NCBI GenBank assembly: GCA_003427395.1
Contig: BFEA01000075.1
Location: 1,749,782 to 1,808,659, forward strand
DNA: 58,878 bases
Source of the DNA: Chara braunii
Lineage: Eukaryota > Streptophyta > Charophyceae > Charales > Characeae
Direction of reading: 5' to 3'
The position numbers and the translations under genes are program-made. This document shows positions 21,893 to 33,305 of the stretch, piece by piece (the first letter of the stretch is position 1; every line of letters begins with the position of its first letter). Under the pieces are notes generated by a model. That model had not been told where the DNA came from. It was given only the letters and a program-made list of their open reading frames with translations, and searched no databases.

Positions 21893-22847
21893 ATGACTAA
21901 GGATGGCGGTTTAGCTAAGGTCCTACTTTGGAGGAATTCGTCTCTCGCTAAAGCACTAATGTGGGAGTCTGTAAACGAGTCAATGCCCCAAGTCCTTAGA
22001 GCTTTGTTGTTTCAAGGGAAGGACCTGCCTATCTTTTTGTGCGATTACCTCAACTTTGGCATTGAGAAGAAATGAGGTGAGAGAGCGATGTTGACCATGT
22101 TGCCTTTATTCGTGTATGAGGAGTTAAGCGAAGAAGTATATGATTTCATGTTGAGATCACGAACTTGGAGTGAACTCGAGGGTTTGTTGAGCTTGAGGTT
22201 CCCCGAAAGCGAAGTCGCCAGTTATCATTGTAAAAACCCTCAGCAAAGTAGTCGGTGGTACGTTAACGCAAGGGCAAATAGGCAGCATACGGAAACAGGT
22301 AAGAGAATTAGAAGAGAGAATGGTGCAACTAGCGAGAGACAGGAAAGGGAAGCGAAAAGTCTCGGAGGGACTGTCGGACAAACTAGCTGGTGGAAGTGGA
22401 GAGAAAACGAATAATAATAATCGACGTTCTTTTCAATCTGCAAAGGCTGAGAAAAAGCGGTGTGACAACCAAGAAAGGAAAAGAGGTAAGAAAGTGATTG
22501 ATATGAAAGAAAAACCTAGACCTCCTAAGTTGACTAAGGCACAGCGAAAGGCAAGAAACCGAGCTCAAATGGTCATGGGTCGTGGACAAGGTCAAGATTG
22601 GGAAAGAGGTCGAGGAAATGGTGGTCAGGAAAGTGGTCGAGGACCTTGGAAAGGAAGAGTGAATTTGAGGAATGTTGTCTGCAGGCATTGTGCCCAAGCA
22701 GGGCATACAATGAGGTTTTGCCACGTCAGAAAAATTGATGAAGCAAATGACCTGATAAACACCGATATTGAAGGAGGTGTTTATGACAGATTTAGAAACC
22801 CCATTGACCAAAACATACCTGGAACGACGAGACAGGAAGCCTTGTGA
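21893..22847 (+). pseudogene. gag-like protein with CCHC zinc knuckle, unit 1
   Basis: N-terminal capsid-like part includes LLFQGKDLPIFLCDYLNFG and LSEEVYDFMLRSRTWSE, then a charged linker. An Arg/Gly-rich stretch (MGRGQGQDWERGRGNGGQ) precedes a zinc knuckle CRHCAQAGHTMRFC (C-X2-C-X4-H-X4-C) at about 22,681-22,722. Broken by TGA at 22,073-22,075 (TGG in unit 2) and a 1-base insertion near 22,247. After the TGA that closes the last frame, similarity to unit 2 continues to about 22,916, that stop being CGA in unit 2. Nucleocapsid-type knuckle plus capsid-like region is the layout of retroelement Gag; no pol follows. The start was chosen to match the ATG at 38,690. Confidence 0.75.
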
Positions 22848-22916
22848 CGGGAGCGGGAATGGTGGACAAGGGCGACGACCTATATTAGGGCAGAGAATTG
22901 TGAGGCCATTGGATAA

Positions 22917-25233
22917 TAACATCGTCAAAAAGTCACGACTACCAAATATAAAAATATTTTCCTTTAAGAGGGGATAACTGCAAAGTGATTATTGGATGAT
23001 GGAATAAGGAGGGTATGTTGAAAGGTAAGCGAGCAGGGCAAGAAAATGTTCTGCACAGAAGAATGATATATGATAAGTAGGGGAGTCAGTGAAATAAGAT
23101 GGAGAAGGAGTGAAATTTAAACAAAGTCTTCAGATACCGGTGAGGGAAATGATGGAGTCCAACAAGATAATTGAGTGGAGGAAGCAGGGATTTGAAATTA
23201 TGGGTATTGCTGGAACACTCCCAACATCAGGACAGGAGAAGAGTGAAAGTTCAAAAAGATAAACAACAAAAGATGATGGAGAGCAGGTACGAATGAGTGA
23301 ACAGAGCACTGAGCGTATTACCACGTAATGCCTCTGAAGTCATTGAGTCACTAACTTCAAAGGTAGTTGAACAAATTCTTCAAAGTTTGCATGGACGATA
23401 GAAAAATAGGAGAAGGTATTACTTAGAGGCAACAACTAGTTCCTTTGAAAGGGCAAAGAATTGACAGAGACATCTTCACATGATCAAGAGGATACGCCTT
23501 TGAAATCATGTCTGACTGTGTGTGTTGAGAGATTTTTTACCACAAAGGAACGAAGTGTTGACGCTATATGAAGGGGATACAATTTACAGAAAAGTGTCCT
23601 TGGTAACAGAAGAATGAGGCTAAGGATTTTTACTAAGATAGATAGGAAGAAGAGGCCTATCGACATGAAAGGGAGACACATGTAAGCAGGCCGAAGAAAG
23701 GTTCAGACTCTAGTTATTTATATAGTTAGGGCTTAACATGAGGGAATTAGGAAAAATTTGCGCCTAACTGCTGGATGGACGACCTTTTAATTTCTTTCTT
23801 TTGAGTTCTAATTATAGGACTCTCACATTTTCCGTTCGTCAGATAAGATATTGTACTCTAGTAGTCGAATGTGAGGTAAGATCTGCGACATATTTGTTAT
23901 TTCCCGCTTAGATGCAATGATGAACTTCAGTAAATAGGATAGGCGAGGTGTCATAGAGTATGTACTCCAATGTATGAGGTATCATGAGATTTTATTGTCT
24001 CTTTTATACATTTCTTACTCAACATATGTGCCCTAACAATCGAGGATAAGAGAGACATGCGACTCGAGTTTCAAGACTGATTCTGGTTCGACATTATGGA
24101 TTCGACTAAGTTTTCTCCTAAGTCATATATGATTTCTATCTATGGGGTATGCCGACGAGGAGCACTTTTCACTTTCACAATTGAGTTTGTTCAGTGTTTG
24201 GTTTTGATTGATGAAATGTGTATCTTGGATATGTGTACAGTTTATGCTGTCAAGTCTTGAATTAGGATGCTCAAAAAAACGCCTAAGAGTTCAAGAAAGA
24301 TAGGGTAAAAATTGATATGTACAATTTGAAAGTGCTTTGCATTTATAGTTTGTCTTTTCCATTCTTTATCTTATATGGTTATTTTTTAAAGGGACATGAA
24401 AAAGGTCAATTTTTTGAGGCATTTGAAAAACTCTGCGAGTCAGGGAAATGTATGTCATGAATGGGATGAATGTTTTCCCGGCCTTCTGACAAGACAAGGA
24501 GTCAAACAAATACTTTTAATACCTTTTTATGAATATTTTTGTTAGTTTTTTTCTGTTGGAAAAAGATCCCCGAGACGTGTATCTGTCCAGCCTGTGATCG
24601 AGGTCTGGGAGGCACGACCTCTAAGTGGCTCTAACGATGCCCCTCGATCAGTAAAAATATGACAATCATGTTAAATCATTCTTATTGATGAAATTGTTTT
24701 CAATTTTCTTTCGTATATACATTCAATGGGGTTGTTCACCCATTAAAAAAGAATTGACGAGGGGAAAAAAAAATAAATTCTTTCGTCAAATTGATTTTCA
24801 TATGTATATTTTTAAATGATCATCGCTCATCTACTTTAGGCGGTCAGTCTGAGAGACTTAAAATTACCACGGCTATGGTGGAAAATTGGCATCGTTGGGA
24901 CGTAACTCCCAGCGTGGGCTGCTGACCAAGTATAATCAGGCAGTGAGTCTTCCGGTTACGACCTGTAACTCAAATTTGAGGGGAGGTTCTCTTTGATGAT
25001 GGAATTGGTTCAGATAGATATCGGAGGGATCAAGAGTCAGGTCTAGATATTTTGATAGGAGGACTTTATCCTGTATTGCGTAACCAATACGGGTGCCACC
25101 GTTAGAATAACAAAATGGTGGGCCGCAGACCCGACTTGATCAACCGGCTATGGTGGGTTGAAACCGAGGTTGTTGATCCCCTCACATTAGACTCCGGGTG
25201 GGACGATAAAATTTGATTTTAGGTTAAAGCCCG
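22917..25233. other. 3' non-coding part of unit 1
   Basis: 22,917-23,360 aligns with 39,650-40,150 in unit 2; the rest has no partner because unit 2 is cut by a CA repeat and a gap. Contains a purine tract GAGGGGAAAAAAAAA near 24,757-24,771 that could act as a polypurine tract, but it lies about 460 bp before the next unit start. No protease, RT or integrase motif is seen in any frame. Confidence 0.5.
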
Positions 25234-25239
25234 TTGTCG

Positions 25240-25269
25240 GAGCAAACACACTTACAAGGGTATTTGCTC
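25240..25269. repeat. Terminal stem-loop of unit 2
   Basis: Same stem-loop as at 9,504-9,533: GAGCAAA pairs with TTTGCTC, and ACACTT with AAGGGT with one further mismatch. Confidence 0.75.
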
Positions 25270-26209
25270 ATGAATTTGCATTCAATATAGTATCGACGTC
25301 AGTTGTCGTGCCGGAGACAGTCTGAAGTGAAAAGTGAGATTTTTTTGGCATAGCGCCGTGAAGCAAACTTCTCGACCATTGAGATTTCTAGGTGATCATA
25401 CGCAGTGATACGACGCGTACGACAAGCGGAAGGGGTTAATAAAAATTAAAATTCTCCGACCACAAGGGTCGAAGGGTTGGAAGAAAAACAAGAAAGGTCA
25501 CACGGGATGTGGCGACCACAATCTAAAACCGTTAAAGGATCAGACAGTCAAGCAAATATGAATTAGAACGAGTGACGGGGCATAAGACCGGTCGGTATGA
25601 GAAAGTCGGCAGGTCGCGTCGCCGTAAAATCTAAAGACGACAAAAAAAATAATATAACCCCGGCCATGCGGCCTGGGCAGCCAAAAGAAACATGTTGCCT
25701 ACCATTATAAGTAACGACAGCCGATACCTCTGTCTTTACTCGTATGCCTTGAGTGGGGTTGAAACTCTAGCTCCACCTCCCATATGGGGAGAGGAAGTCG
25801 CCTCTCAAGTGGCGACTTCGTGTCTGCACGATCACCCAAGCAACCGGTGCCTTCGTCCCTTTGAGGGAGACACCGTTGCAAGTTCTAATATCATCCGTAC
25901 AGGGTCGACACTCGGGCTACTTGAACCGGTACCCGCCTACCTACCGGTACTAGGCCTCTAAATGCCAACTTTTATCTTCTTATGCTCGGCCTCGAGTACT
26001 CGGCACATCAACCTGTACATAGTGTGGTACCGGCTTATCCGCCACTTGAGTGTTTTCCCCGCCACAACCCTCAATGTCACGGTCGCATGTTGGTACCGGC
26101 ACTTCGGGCCTTCCAATCAACCAAATGCCCTCGGGGGACACACACACACTCAAGCTGACAGGCATGCAGATCGGCATGCGTGCACACACACAGACTTGGA
26201 AACAAACTC

Positions 26210-26460
26210 AGGCCACTAGGTGGGCTGAGCCCCGATACTCTACTTATGCCTCAGCGGTTCCTCTCCTAATCAGAGTAGGAGCTAGCTTAGTAGGTTTAAG
26301 GTGCAGGCTTTCAAGTGAAAGGTGCAGGGAACGAATCCACCCGACCCCTTAGCTAGCTCCTTTTGTGAAGGATCTCCGTAACGTTTTCGCTCAGGCTAAG
26401 TTGGTCGGGGCTTGAACCCACGACCTCCGTAGTGGAGTTAGGTAAGGTTAGTTGGCTTGT
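26210..26460 (-). repeat. Possible tRNA-derived SINE-like segment in unit 2
   Basis: The minus strand shows GGTCGTGGGTTCAAGCCCCG (about 26,405-26,433), a good pol III B-box (GGTTCAAGCCC). It is followed leftward by sequence shared with 10,540-10,760. No convincing A box lies at tRNA-like distance. Confidence 0.35.
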
Positions 26461-26864
26461 TGAAACCGAGTACAGCGGGCCCCACACTTAGCAGGTTAGG
26501 GTTGTTAATCGTTAGATTTTGCTAGTTTTTTTTAATCTTATTTTTTTTCGTCATTCTTCCGTTTTCATTTTTTTTATTGATCTTTTTCTTTTTCTTTTTC
26601 TTTCACGGCTCACTTTTCTAGAAGTACCTTAATGAAACTGCCCCGATATTGGGGCAGATTCATTCTCAGCACTGCCGATGGTGACCGCCCGCCTCGATTG
26701 CTATCTGGTCGAAGCTTGGCTACATGCAGGGCGGTGTGATCGAGGGGCATGGCGTGTTTAGTAGCGAGGGAGGGGGAAGAGACAAAGCGCAATACGTGGT
26801 GTAAGTAGAGGAGGGTCTCGACACGAAGGATGACGCACGTGCGCCGGGAAAGGATGATGCGCGG

Positions 26865-27125
26865 GCACAAGAACGAGGAGGAGTACACAGGTTGGAGGAA
26901 GGGAACTTGCAAAGGAAGCGAATGCAAGAAAGAAGAAGACGAGGTATCGAGCAATAGAGAAGAGGAGCGCGCGAAGGAGGGAAGGTGGCTACACAGAAGG
27001 AGGCGTGCGAGGGGGGAGGAGGAGGAAGAAGAAGAAGAAGAAGAAGAAGAAGAAGAAGAAGAAGAAGAAGAAGAAAGAAGAAGAAGAGGAAGGAGAAGAA
27101 GAAGAAGGAGAAAAGAGAGGGGGAG
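26865..27125. repeat. GAA/GGA-rich tract of unit 2
   Basis: Long purine tract, pure GAA from about 27,028 to 27,080. Matches the GAA tract of unit 1. Poly-Glu and poly-Arg frames are artefacts. Confidence 0.9.
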
Positions 27126-27274
27126 CCTAAGAGGGAGGTAGGAAGTGTTATGAAGAGAGAGATCGCAGACGCGAATGAATGAAGGAGCGAGAAGAAGACC
27201 GAGTACAGTACGAACGGGAAACCGCGCGGAGGTAGCCTGAGCGCAAGTTAGCAGACAGCAACAGAAAAATTTCC

Positions 27275-27735
27275 AAGAATTAAATAATCATAATATATTA
27301 AAATTACATTCTAAATTTTAAATTTTCATTCCATCTTAAAAAATGTCATTCCAACTTTAAAATTTTCCTTCTTACTTGAAAACTTTCCTTCCAAGAATGG
27401 GGTATCCCTTCTTATTTGAACAGCATGCTAGAGATGGAATGAAAGTCTGGACGAGTTCATGAAATATTTTAATTGGATTGTCATTCTAAGTAAAGATTTT
27501 CAGTCATAAATAGGTTAATCCAATTTAAATTAGAAGATATTTGTTGTAGTAGAATGAAAGTTTAATTAAAACATTTCATAAACTAGTCCAGACTTTCATT
27601 CCATCTTGAACAAATAGATGTAGTTGGAAGGGAAAACTCATATTTAGACGGGAACTTATCAAATAAAACTGGAAATTTTAGGATTGGACGAACATTTGAA
27701 TGATAATTTATAAATATGAAGGATTTATTTTTTTT
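27275..27735. mobile_element. Foldback MITE with 43-bp inverted arms
   Basis: AGATGGAATGAAAGTCTGGA begins the left arm (27432-27474). Its inverted counterpart is at 27564-27606, matching 40 of 43 positions, around an 89-bp centre. Flanking sequence on both sides is AT-rich with further GGAATG/CATTCC words and looks weakly inverted as well, so the whole foldback is probably about 0.45 kb. Absent from the equivalent place in unit 1, hence a later insertion. No target duplication was settled. A second, partial copy is at 46,327-46,621. Confidence 0.75.
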
Positions 27736-27848
27736 AGAATGTTTTTTCAACTTTCATTTCTCGTGGGAATTTTTCTGTTGAGGGCACGCGGAAAGAAAAA
27801 AGCGGGGGGGCAGAAGTAGAACGCAGCAAGGGAGGGAAAGAAGAAGAG

Positions 27849-27879
<31 letters not shown>

Positions 27880-27893
27880 GGAGGAGGAGGAGA

Positions 27894-28102
27894 NNNNNNN
27901 NNNNNNNNNNNNNNNNNNNNNNNNNNNNNNNNNNNNNNNNNNNNNNNNNNNNNNNNNNNNNNNNNNNNNNNNNNNNNNNNNNNNNNNNNNNNNNNNNNNN
28001 NNNNNNNNNNNNNNNNNNNNNNNNNNNNNNNNNNNNNNNNNNNNNNNNNNNNNNNNNNNNNNNNNNNNNNNNNNNNNNNNNNNNNNNNNNNNNNNNNNNN
28101 NN
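27894..28102. other. Assembly gap (209 N)
   Basis: N run after poly-A and GGA repeats; true length unknown. Confidence 1.
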
Positions 28103-29601
28103 TTGTTGGAATGCGCGATGTGCCCATCATGCCCGTGATGCGGTCGTGATATGCTGGCCATCATGGCGGATCGGGCTGCATTGGCTGAACAGGGAGCCGC
28201 CATCTGTCAACTACGACGACGGCGACGACGGCGCCGAAGGGGTGTGAGAACAAGTAAGTCTTCGAACTCGCGACGATCTCACCTACTTCCAGCAATAGGG
28301 TGATCTTGATTGAATGAATCTACTGTGGCAATGGGGAAATATACACTACGGAGGTTGTGTGTATGTGAACGTATATGACTGTGCGTGAATGTGTGTGTGT
28401 GTGTCTGGGAGAGAGAGAGAGGAAGTGAGTGTGTGTGCGTGAGAGTAAGAGATAGGGAAGTAGAGGAGGCGAATGATGGTCCTTGGGTGCAAGTGGCATC
28501 TGTGTGTTAGGGAACGAGGTTGTGAGTGAGGCGAGAGACATACCTGGTGCTGGAAGCATGTGACATTAGTCGTTGTATACTCATACTTCGGGAAAGTTGT
28601 TGACGTCATTGAAGTCTAGGCTAGATAGGATCTGTCATCTGTAGTCTGGGCGCCGAGCGTCGGATAGGATATCAACATTGGTTCTTCATTGATGATGATG
28701 ATGAGACTTTACCCACATTGTCAATTATGAGTTTTTGGTGTCTTCTTATTTGGTGAAACTCGTGATGCAATTTTGTTGTTGGTCTGAGCTCACAACTATC
28801 TGGTCTCATGCATATGATGATGTTTGATTTCTGAAGTTCGCTGTCGCTCATTTTCCTTGCATCTTGTGTGAGTTAATACTGTTAATTTTATTATTTCTTT
28901 TATTATTATTATCATTGATTGATTGGTATTATCGTTATTATTATTATTATTAGTAGTAGTAGTAGTAAAAATAAGTTTTCATTCAAACTTTTCATGCATT
29001 CAGACATGTACGCAGCAAACCGGCGACAAGCGCCCACTTAGATCTCAAAGATATGGTAACCGAGAACACAGTTCAGATTCAGGTTCACTTCAATGGCCAT
29101 GGCGGCTCAGCGCCCATACAACTCTCTCGGTTCGCATACACAGGATCACCCTGGATATCCCACGCGAGGTACTCTGAACATACACACGCACACACGCTAA
29201 ACTCTAACTACGGCTATGGCGGCTATGGCCGCTGCTAACCTACCGCTATGGTTAAGCCCCTTCTCGCCCATTTCGGCCTCGGGCTCACTGCAGACCACCT
29301 CGCACAAGTCGTTGCGGCAACACTTCCATATGACTCACGCAAGAATAAATGAATGGCTGGGCGCTGCCTCTCGATTTATACTTCTGCGGCTCGTTGGTCT
29401 GGCCCCTTTTCCCATGCCCGTAGTGCACACAGTCTCATGCGGTGCTTGCTTGACTGAACAAGGAAGGACTGAGACTGGGACTGTTGACTCAGCAAGGGTA
29501 GACTCCACCACTTGCCCGCTTGCCTGAGGTCTGCTGTGAGCAATGGGTGAAGGGTCACTCCCGGATCTTTCGAAAGTCTGCAACTTGGGCCCTTCGACAC
29601 A
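28103..29601. other. Non-coding leader of unit 2
   Basis: 28,103-28,330 aligns with 11,740-11,930, including a shared AAGTAAGTC/GGTAAGTC word. A GT tract (28,388-28,405) and an ATT tract (28,905-28,970) occur. 28,990-29,530 is GC-richer with open stretches in several frames (for instance a run encoding HAHTLNSNYGYGGYG), but nothing is conserved with unit 1 or recognisable. Confidence 0.5.
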
Positions 29602-29805
29602 ATAGCAGTTGAAACCTTGACCTTTTCTGACTATAGCAGCTACGACCTTGACCTTCCAGGACTGTGGCAGCTACGACTTTGACATTTTCAGACAATAGCA
29701 GCTACAACCTTGACCTTTTCAGACTGTAGCATCTACGACCTTGACCTTTCAGGACTGTAGCAGATAAGACCCTGGCCTTTCAAAATCCTACAGCTAGGAC
29801 CCCGA
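29602..29805. repeat. Minisatellite, unit 31-33 bp, about 7 copies
   Basis: Units read like AGCAGCTACGACCTTGACCT followed by TTTCAGACTGT, starting at about 29,604, 29,635, 29,667, 29,697, 29,728, 29,760 and 29,790. Only one equivalent unit is present in unit 1 near 13,555. Confidence 0.85.
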
Positions 29806-29819
29806 CTATAGACTTAACC

Positions 29820-30230
29820 CCTACGTGACACAGACAGACATATACAGACAACAACAGACAGACACATGAAGACAACAATCAGGCACAGTCAAACTGACAG
29901 GCAAACACAAACAAACAGATAGCCTGACGCAGACAACCAGACAAGACTGTCGGACACTAATAGACATGATGTCAGACAAGACATAGAGGGAGAGGAAGAG
30001 AAAAAAAGGGAGGAAGAAGAGATAAGTGCAGACAAATGCAGACAGATAAACTGACAGCCGGATGCCGGCAGACAAACGAATAGTCGGGCGCAGATAAACA
30101 AATGGACAGTCAAACATTGTCGGTCAATCAAACACACACAATCAATCAACCAAGCAGACACAGTCAGTCAATCAGATAGACATTGACAGACACAGACAAG
30201 CAAACAGATAGACACAGAAAGAGAGAGAGA
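29820..30230. repeat. Degenerate ACAG-rich tract
   Basis: Long low-complexity run of CAGACA, ACAGAC and AACAGA words ending in a GA run. A shorter similar tract is at 13,240-13,330. Ser/Cys/Leu-rich frames on the minus strand are translations of this repeat. Confidence 0.8.
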
Positions 30231-30239
30231 GAGAGAAGG

Positions 30240-31080
30240 GCGTGGTCGATGATGTACGGGCATATAACTAACCATGCCGACAGTCTACGAGGGTCGACAT
30301 CGTCATATACTCTGGTTCTGCTGCTGATGTCACTTGAATGCATTGTCAACTTGTAGGCTGCTAGTAATCTGTATGATCTTCATCTAGACACTAAGTAGGA
30401 AGGAGGACCCGACACACATATGTTTGGTGACCGCGAGAGTATGCTCCCATTGACGATCAGATGCGATGTTCTGATTCTCCGTTGGTGTGGTAACAGTGCA
30501 TTACTACTCTTCCTGACAGTGTCAAACTTTCTGGCTTTCAGTGTGACGTTGTAATCTGCAATATGTCATTTTGCCTTTGCATGCTTACCTTCTGATACTA
30601 CTAGAGTGTGGGGCGTTGGAGAGGAGGGAGACATTATCACTGTGTGGTGGTGCCTTCCTCCTTCATCCTCCTACATTATCTTCCCTGTTTGATCATCTCA
30701 TGTACTGATCTCTTCAAAACTATAACTTGTCTAATGATATATTCCTATAAAGGTTAAGACATCCCATTGCATGTATGATACGAGATTGATGACAGGGCGA
30801 TTGCGGGAGCTCTGCTGGAACTCAGGAGGAGTTCTGGAGGCAGGAAAACATAAGGTACGCGTCACCTATTCCCTTTTCCCACATACCCTTACGGGCTACG
30901 CCCTTCTATTGGATTGTCCGTATGATTGTATGATACACTGCTTATGTTTTCTTCACGACTAAGATTATCAAAAGGGAAAAGTAATATATGATTGGAATAA
31001 GAATCCTGCCTGGTGAAAGGAAAGAAACCTAAATTGACCAAGAAGGAACCTAGACTGATTGGACTTGAAGAACAAAGTAG
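30240..31080. other. Conserved non-coding block before hairpin array IV
   Basis: Aligns in two pieces with 14,190-14,500 and 15,540-15,990 of unit 1 (TTCTGCTGCTGA, GATTCTCCGTTGG, GGGCGATTGCGGGAGCTCTG). No coding signal. Confidence 0.6.
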
Positions 31081-32700
31081 GGCGATGGAGGCTCATGTGT
31101 GAGCCGACGTGCTACTTATGTATGCGTTGACATAACTAAGGGTTGACACTTAGGTACTCATGTGTGAGTTACCTTACTATCTGTCAGATCGACTGTCGTC
31201 GTGATGGGCAGAGGTGTCCAACACTAACTTATGAACTAAATTAGGTACTCATGTGTGAGTTACCTTACTAACTGTCGGATCGACTGTCGTCTTGACGGGC
31301 AGAGGTGTCTGACACTCACTTATGAACTAAATGAGGTACTCATATGTGAGTTACCATACTCCCTTCCGGATCGAATGTCGTCATGACAGAAAGAGGTGTC
31401 TGACACTAACTTATGAACTAAATTAGGTACTCATATGTGAGTTACCGTACTCTCTGCTGGATCGACTGTCGTCGTGATAGGAAACAGGTGTTTGACACTA
31501 ACTTATGAAGCAAATTAGGTACTCATGTGTGAGTTACCATACTCTCTACCGGATCGACACTCGTCGTGACGGAAAGAGGTACTTGACACTAACTTATGAA
31601 CCAAATAAGGTACTCATGTGTGAGTTGCTTTACCGGATCGACTGTCGTCGTGAAGGGGAGAAGAGTCTGACACTTAAAAACGCTCTTGTGCGGGTCGCCC
31701 TGTTAACACACCAGACCAGTCTCAGAAGGCAGTAGAAAAACCATGTGTGGGTTGGACACTTGCCTTATGAAATTGGGACGATTGACACAATCTGAAGGTG
31801 GTGGTACTCCTGGGTGTGTTACCTCACCACCTTGATTAACTAAGGATCTGCTTGTTGTGAAAAGTAAACTCAGGGGATTTTTGTATAGGCTTCCTTTCTT
31901 ATTAACGGCTTAGGAAGATTCGGTCTTTGCACTTATTCAAGGTGTAGTAAGGGGTTCCAGGGAGGGTCATCCTATTCACACGCTTGAGCCTAAGGCTGGC
32001 TAACAACCTGCAAAGAGTAGGAAATCACATTGCTACTGTTTCTTTTCTATCTTACTCACCCTCGGGCAGTCCGACCACCGAACCGATAATAGGGAGACTT
32101 TGGTAGGAGTCATCCTATTACTTGTCTAAGGGATGGACTACTCACTAACCAAGGAAGTAGTAGGGGGACCTATGTTGGGGTTTGCCTATTACCTTCTTGA
32201 TTCTGATAATAGCTTACAAGGGGGAAAAATACTCTTGTAGGAATACCCTAAACACTCGTCTTCTGTCCAAACTAACCCGGTCTCAGGACGGTCGGCTTCG
32301 GAAGGGCAACAGGATACCCTTGTCAGGATTATGTTAATGCTCTCATGAAAAGGACTTTGTCACGTGATAATAGGAGGCTCTTGGGCGGGTCACCTATTAT
32401 TCACGCAGACCGTTATTAACCTCTGGAAAGTGTTGACATCCAGATCTTTCAGAAGGATACCTAAAGCAAGTAGTAGGGTGCTTCTGTAGGAGCCTCAACT
32501 ATTTGTTGAAGGAAGGATGCTCATGTGTGAGCTATCCTGCTACTAAGATTAGATCATATGCGTACATTGAGTGAGACTTTAAAGAGAATCAAATACTCAT
32601 GGAGTGACTTACTCAGACTGTCTGATTGATTAACAGACTGCTTGGTATTGAGCAAGTAGCAAAAGATTGATGTCTGAATCGACCTGCTGCTTGAGAATGT
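31080..32700. repeat. Hairpin array IV (unit 2)
   Basis: Counterpart of array III. Hairpins include AAGGTGGTG/CACCACCTT at 31796-31834; GTGATAATAGG with CCTATTATTCAC at 32364-32404, one bulge; and CAAGTAGC with GCTGCTTG at 32653-32693, one G-T pair. The last two correspond to the unit 1 hairpins at 16,966 and 17,259 but have different, still-pairing arms. Confidence 0.8.
31152..31690. repeat. 91-bp tandem repeat, six copies, inside array IV
   Basis: AGGTACTCATGTGTGAGTTA begins units at 31,152, 31,243, 31,334, 31,425, 31,517 and 31,608 (spacing 91, 91, 91, 92, 91). Each unit holds the hairpin GGTACTCA/TGAGTTACC and the palindrome GTGTCTGACAC or a variant. Unit 1 has no such expansion. Confidence 0.9.
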
Positions 32701-32899
32701 TAACACAAATAGAAGAAAAAGGAAGGAACAATGCTACTGTTGAAGCAAGGTCTGAAGAATCTGGAAAATGAATAAAGATAAGAGAATTAGGACCGCGGGA
32801 GAAAGAAGCTTAAGAACCACCACGTAGTTCATAGTCGTTCATGACTTTTATATGGAAGACCACAACGATGAATGAGTTATATTTCATCTTCTTAAGCGT

Positions 32900-33305
32900 C
32901 AAACGGTGCGTTTATCCTCAAGAGAGAAAATGCAAGGACTGAGAGTAGGGGAAATATGAGTTCCCTTAAGACGACTTAGGACACAGGCATGAGACTCTTT
33001 GAGTGAAAGGAGAGAGTGACAGACGACTTAGGGTAGGGTTGTGAGGGTAAAACTAGGGATTAGATTTGGGATGTTGATCCCAGAACTCACTACCCATGTC
33101 TCAGGGCTTGACCCTTAGATATCAATATGTGGGGAATCGAGTGAGGGTGTTGAATCTTTATTGATCTGTGTGTGTGCAAGTCTCTGTTTTGATCTACTGC
33201 AATTGAAGGAGAAGTCCTATGTAAAGCACTCAAATTTCTGTTATGTTTCGATAACAGGTCGGTTGTTACCGATTCAACTTTTTCCCCTTGGAATTGATAC
33301 CCACC
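32900..33305 (+). other. Conserved leader block of unit 2, 5' part
   Basis: Aligns with 17,530-17,915. Similarity stops after GATACCCAC at about 33,305 and resumes at about 34,648. Confidence 0.6.

Larger units (their letters stand above)
9498..25233 (+). mobile_element. 15.7-kb gag-only retroelement-like unit, copy 1
   Basis: Starts TTGTCGGAGCAAACAC, as does copy 2 at 25,234. The two copies match in order along their length: 9.5-10.8 kb with 25.2-26.5; 11.7-12.0 with 28.1-28.3; 14.2-14.5 with 30.25-30.55; 15.5-16.0 with 30.6-31.0; hairpin arrays 16.0-17.3 with 31.1-32.7; 17.5-17.9 with 32.9-33.3; and 17.9-23.36 with 34.65-40.15. Coding frames (A, B, gag-like) all read rightward. No protease, RT or integrase was seen. 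The TG start at 9,499 would suit an LTR, but no matching 3' terminal CA boundary or primer-binding site was established. A tandem segmental duplication is an alternative. Confidence 0.7.

Noticed and set aside
21142-22847. Hidden protease or reverse transcriptase after gag in the 15.7-kb units
   Set aside because: No DTG, YXDD or integrase HHCC/DDE motif was found in the frames of 22.8-25.2 or 39.6-40.1 kb.
24757-24771. Polypurine tract marking a 3' LTR of unit 1
   Set aside because: The next unit start is about 460 bp further on and the sequence between does not match 9,498 onward, so it does not abut an LTR.
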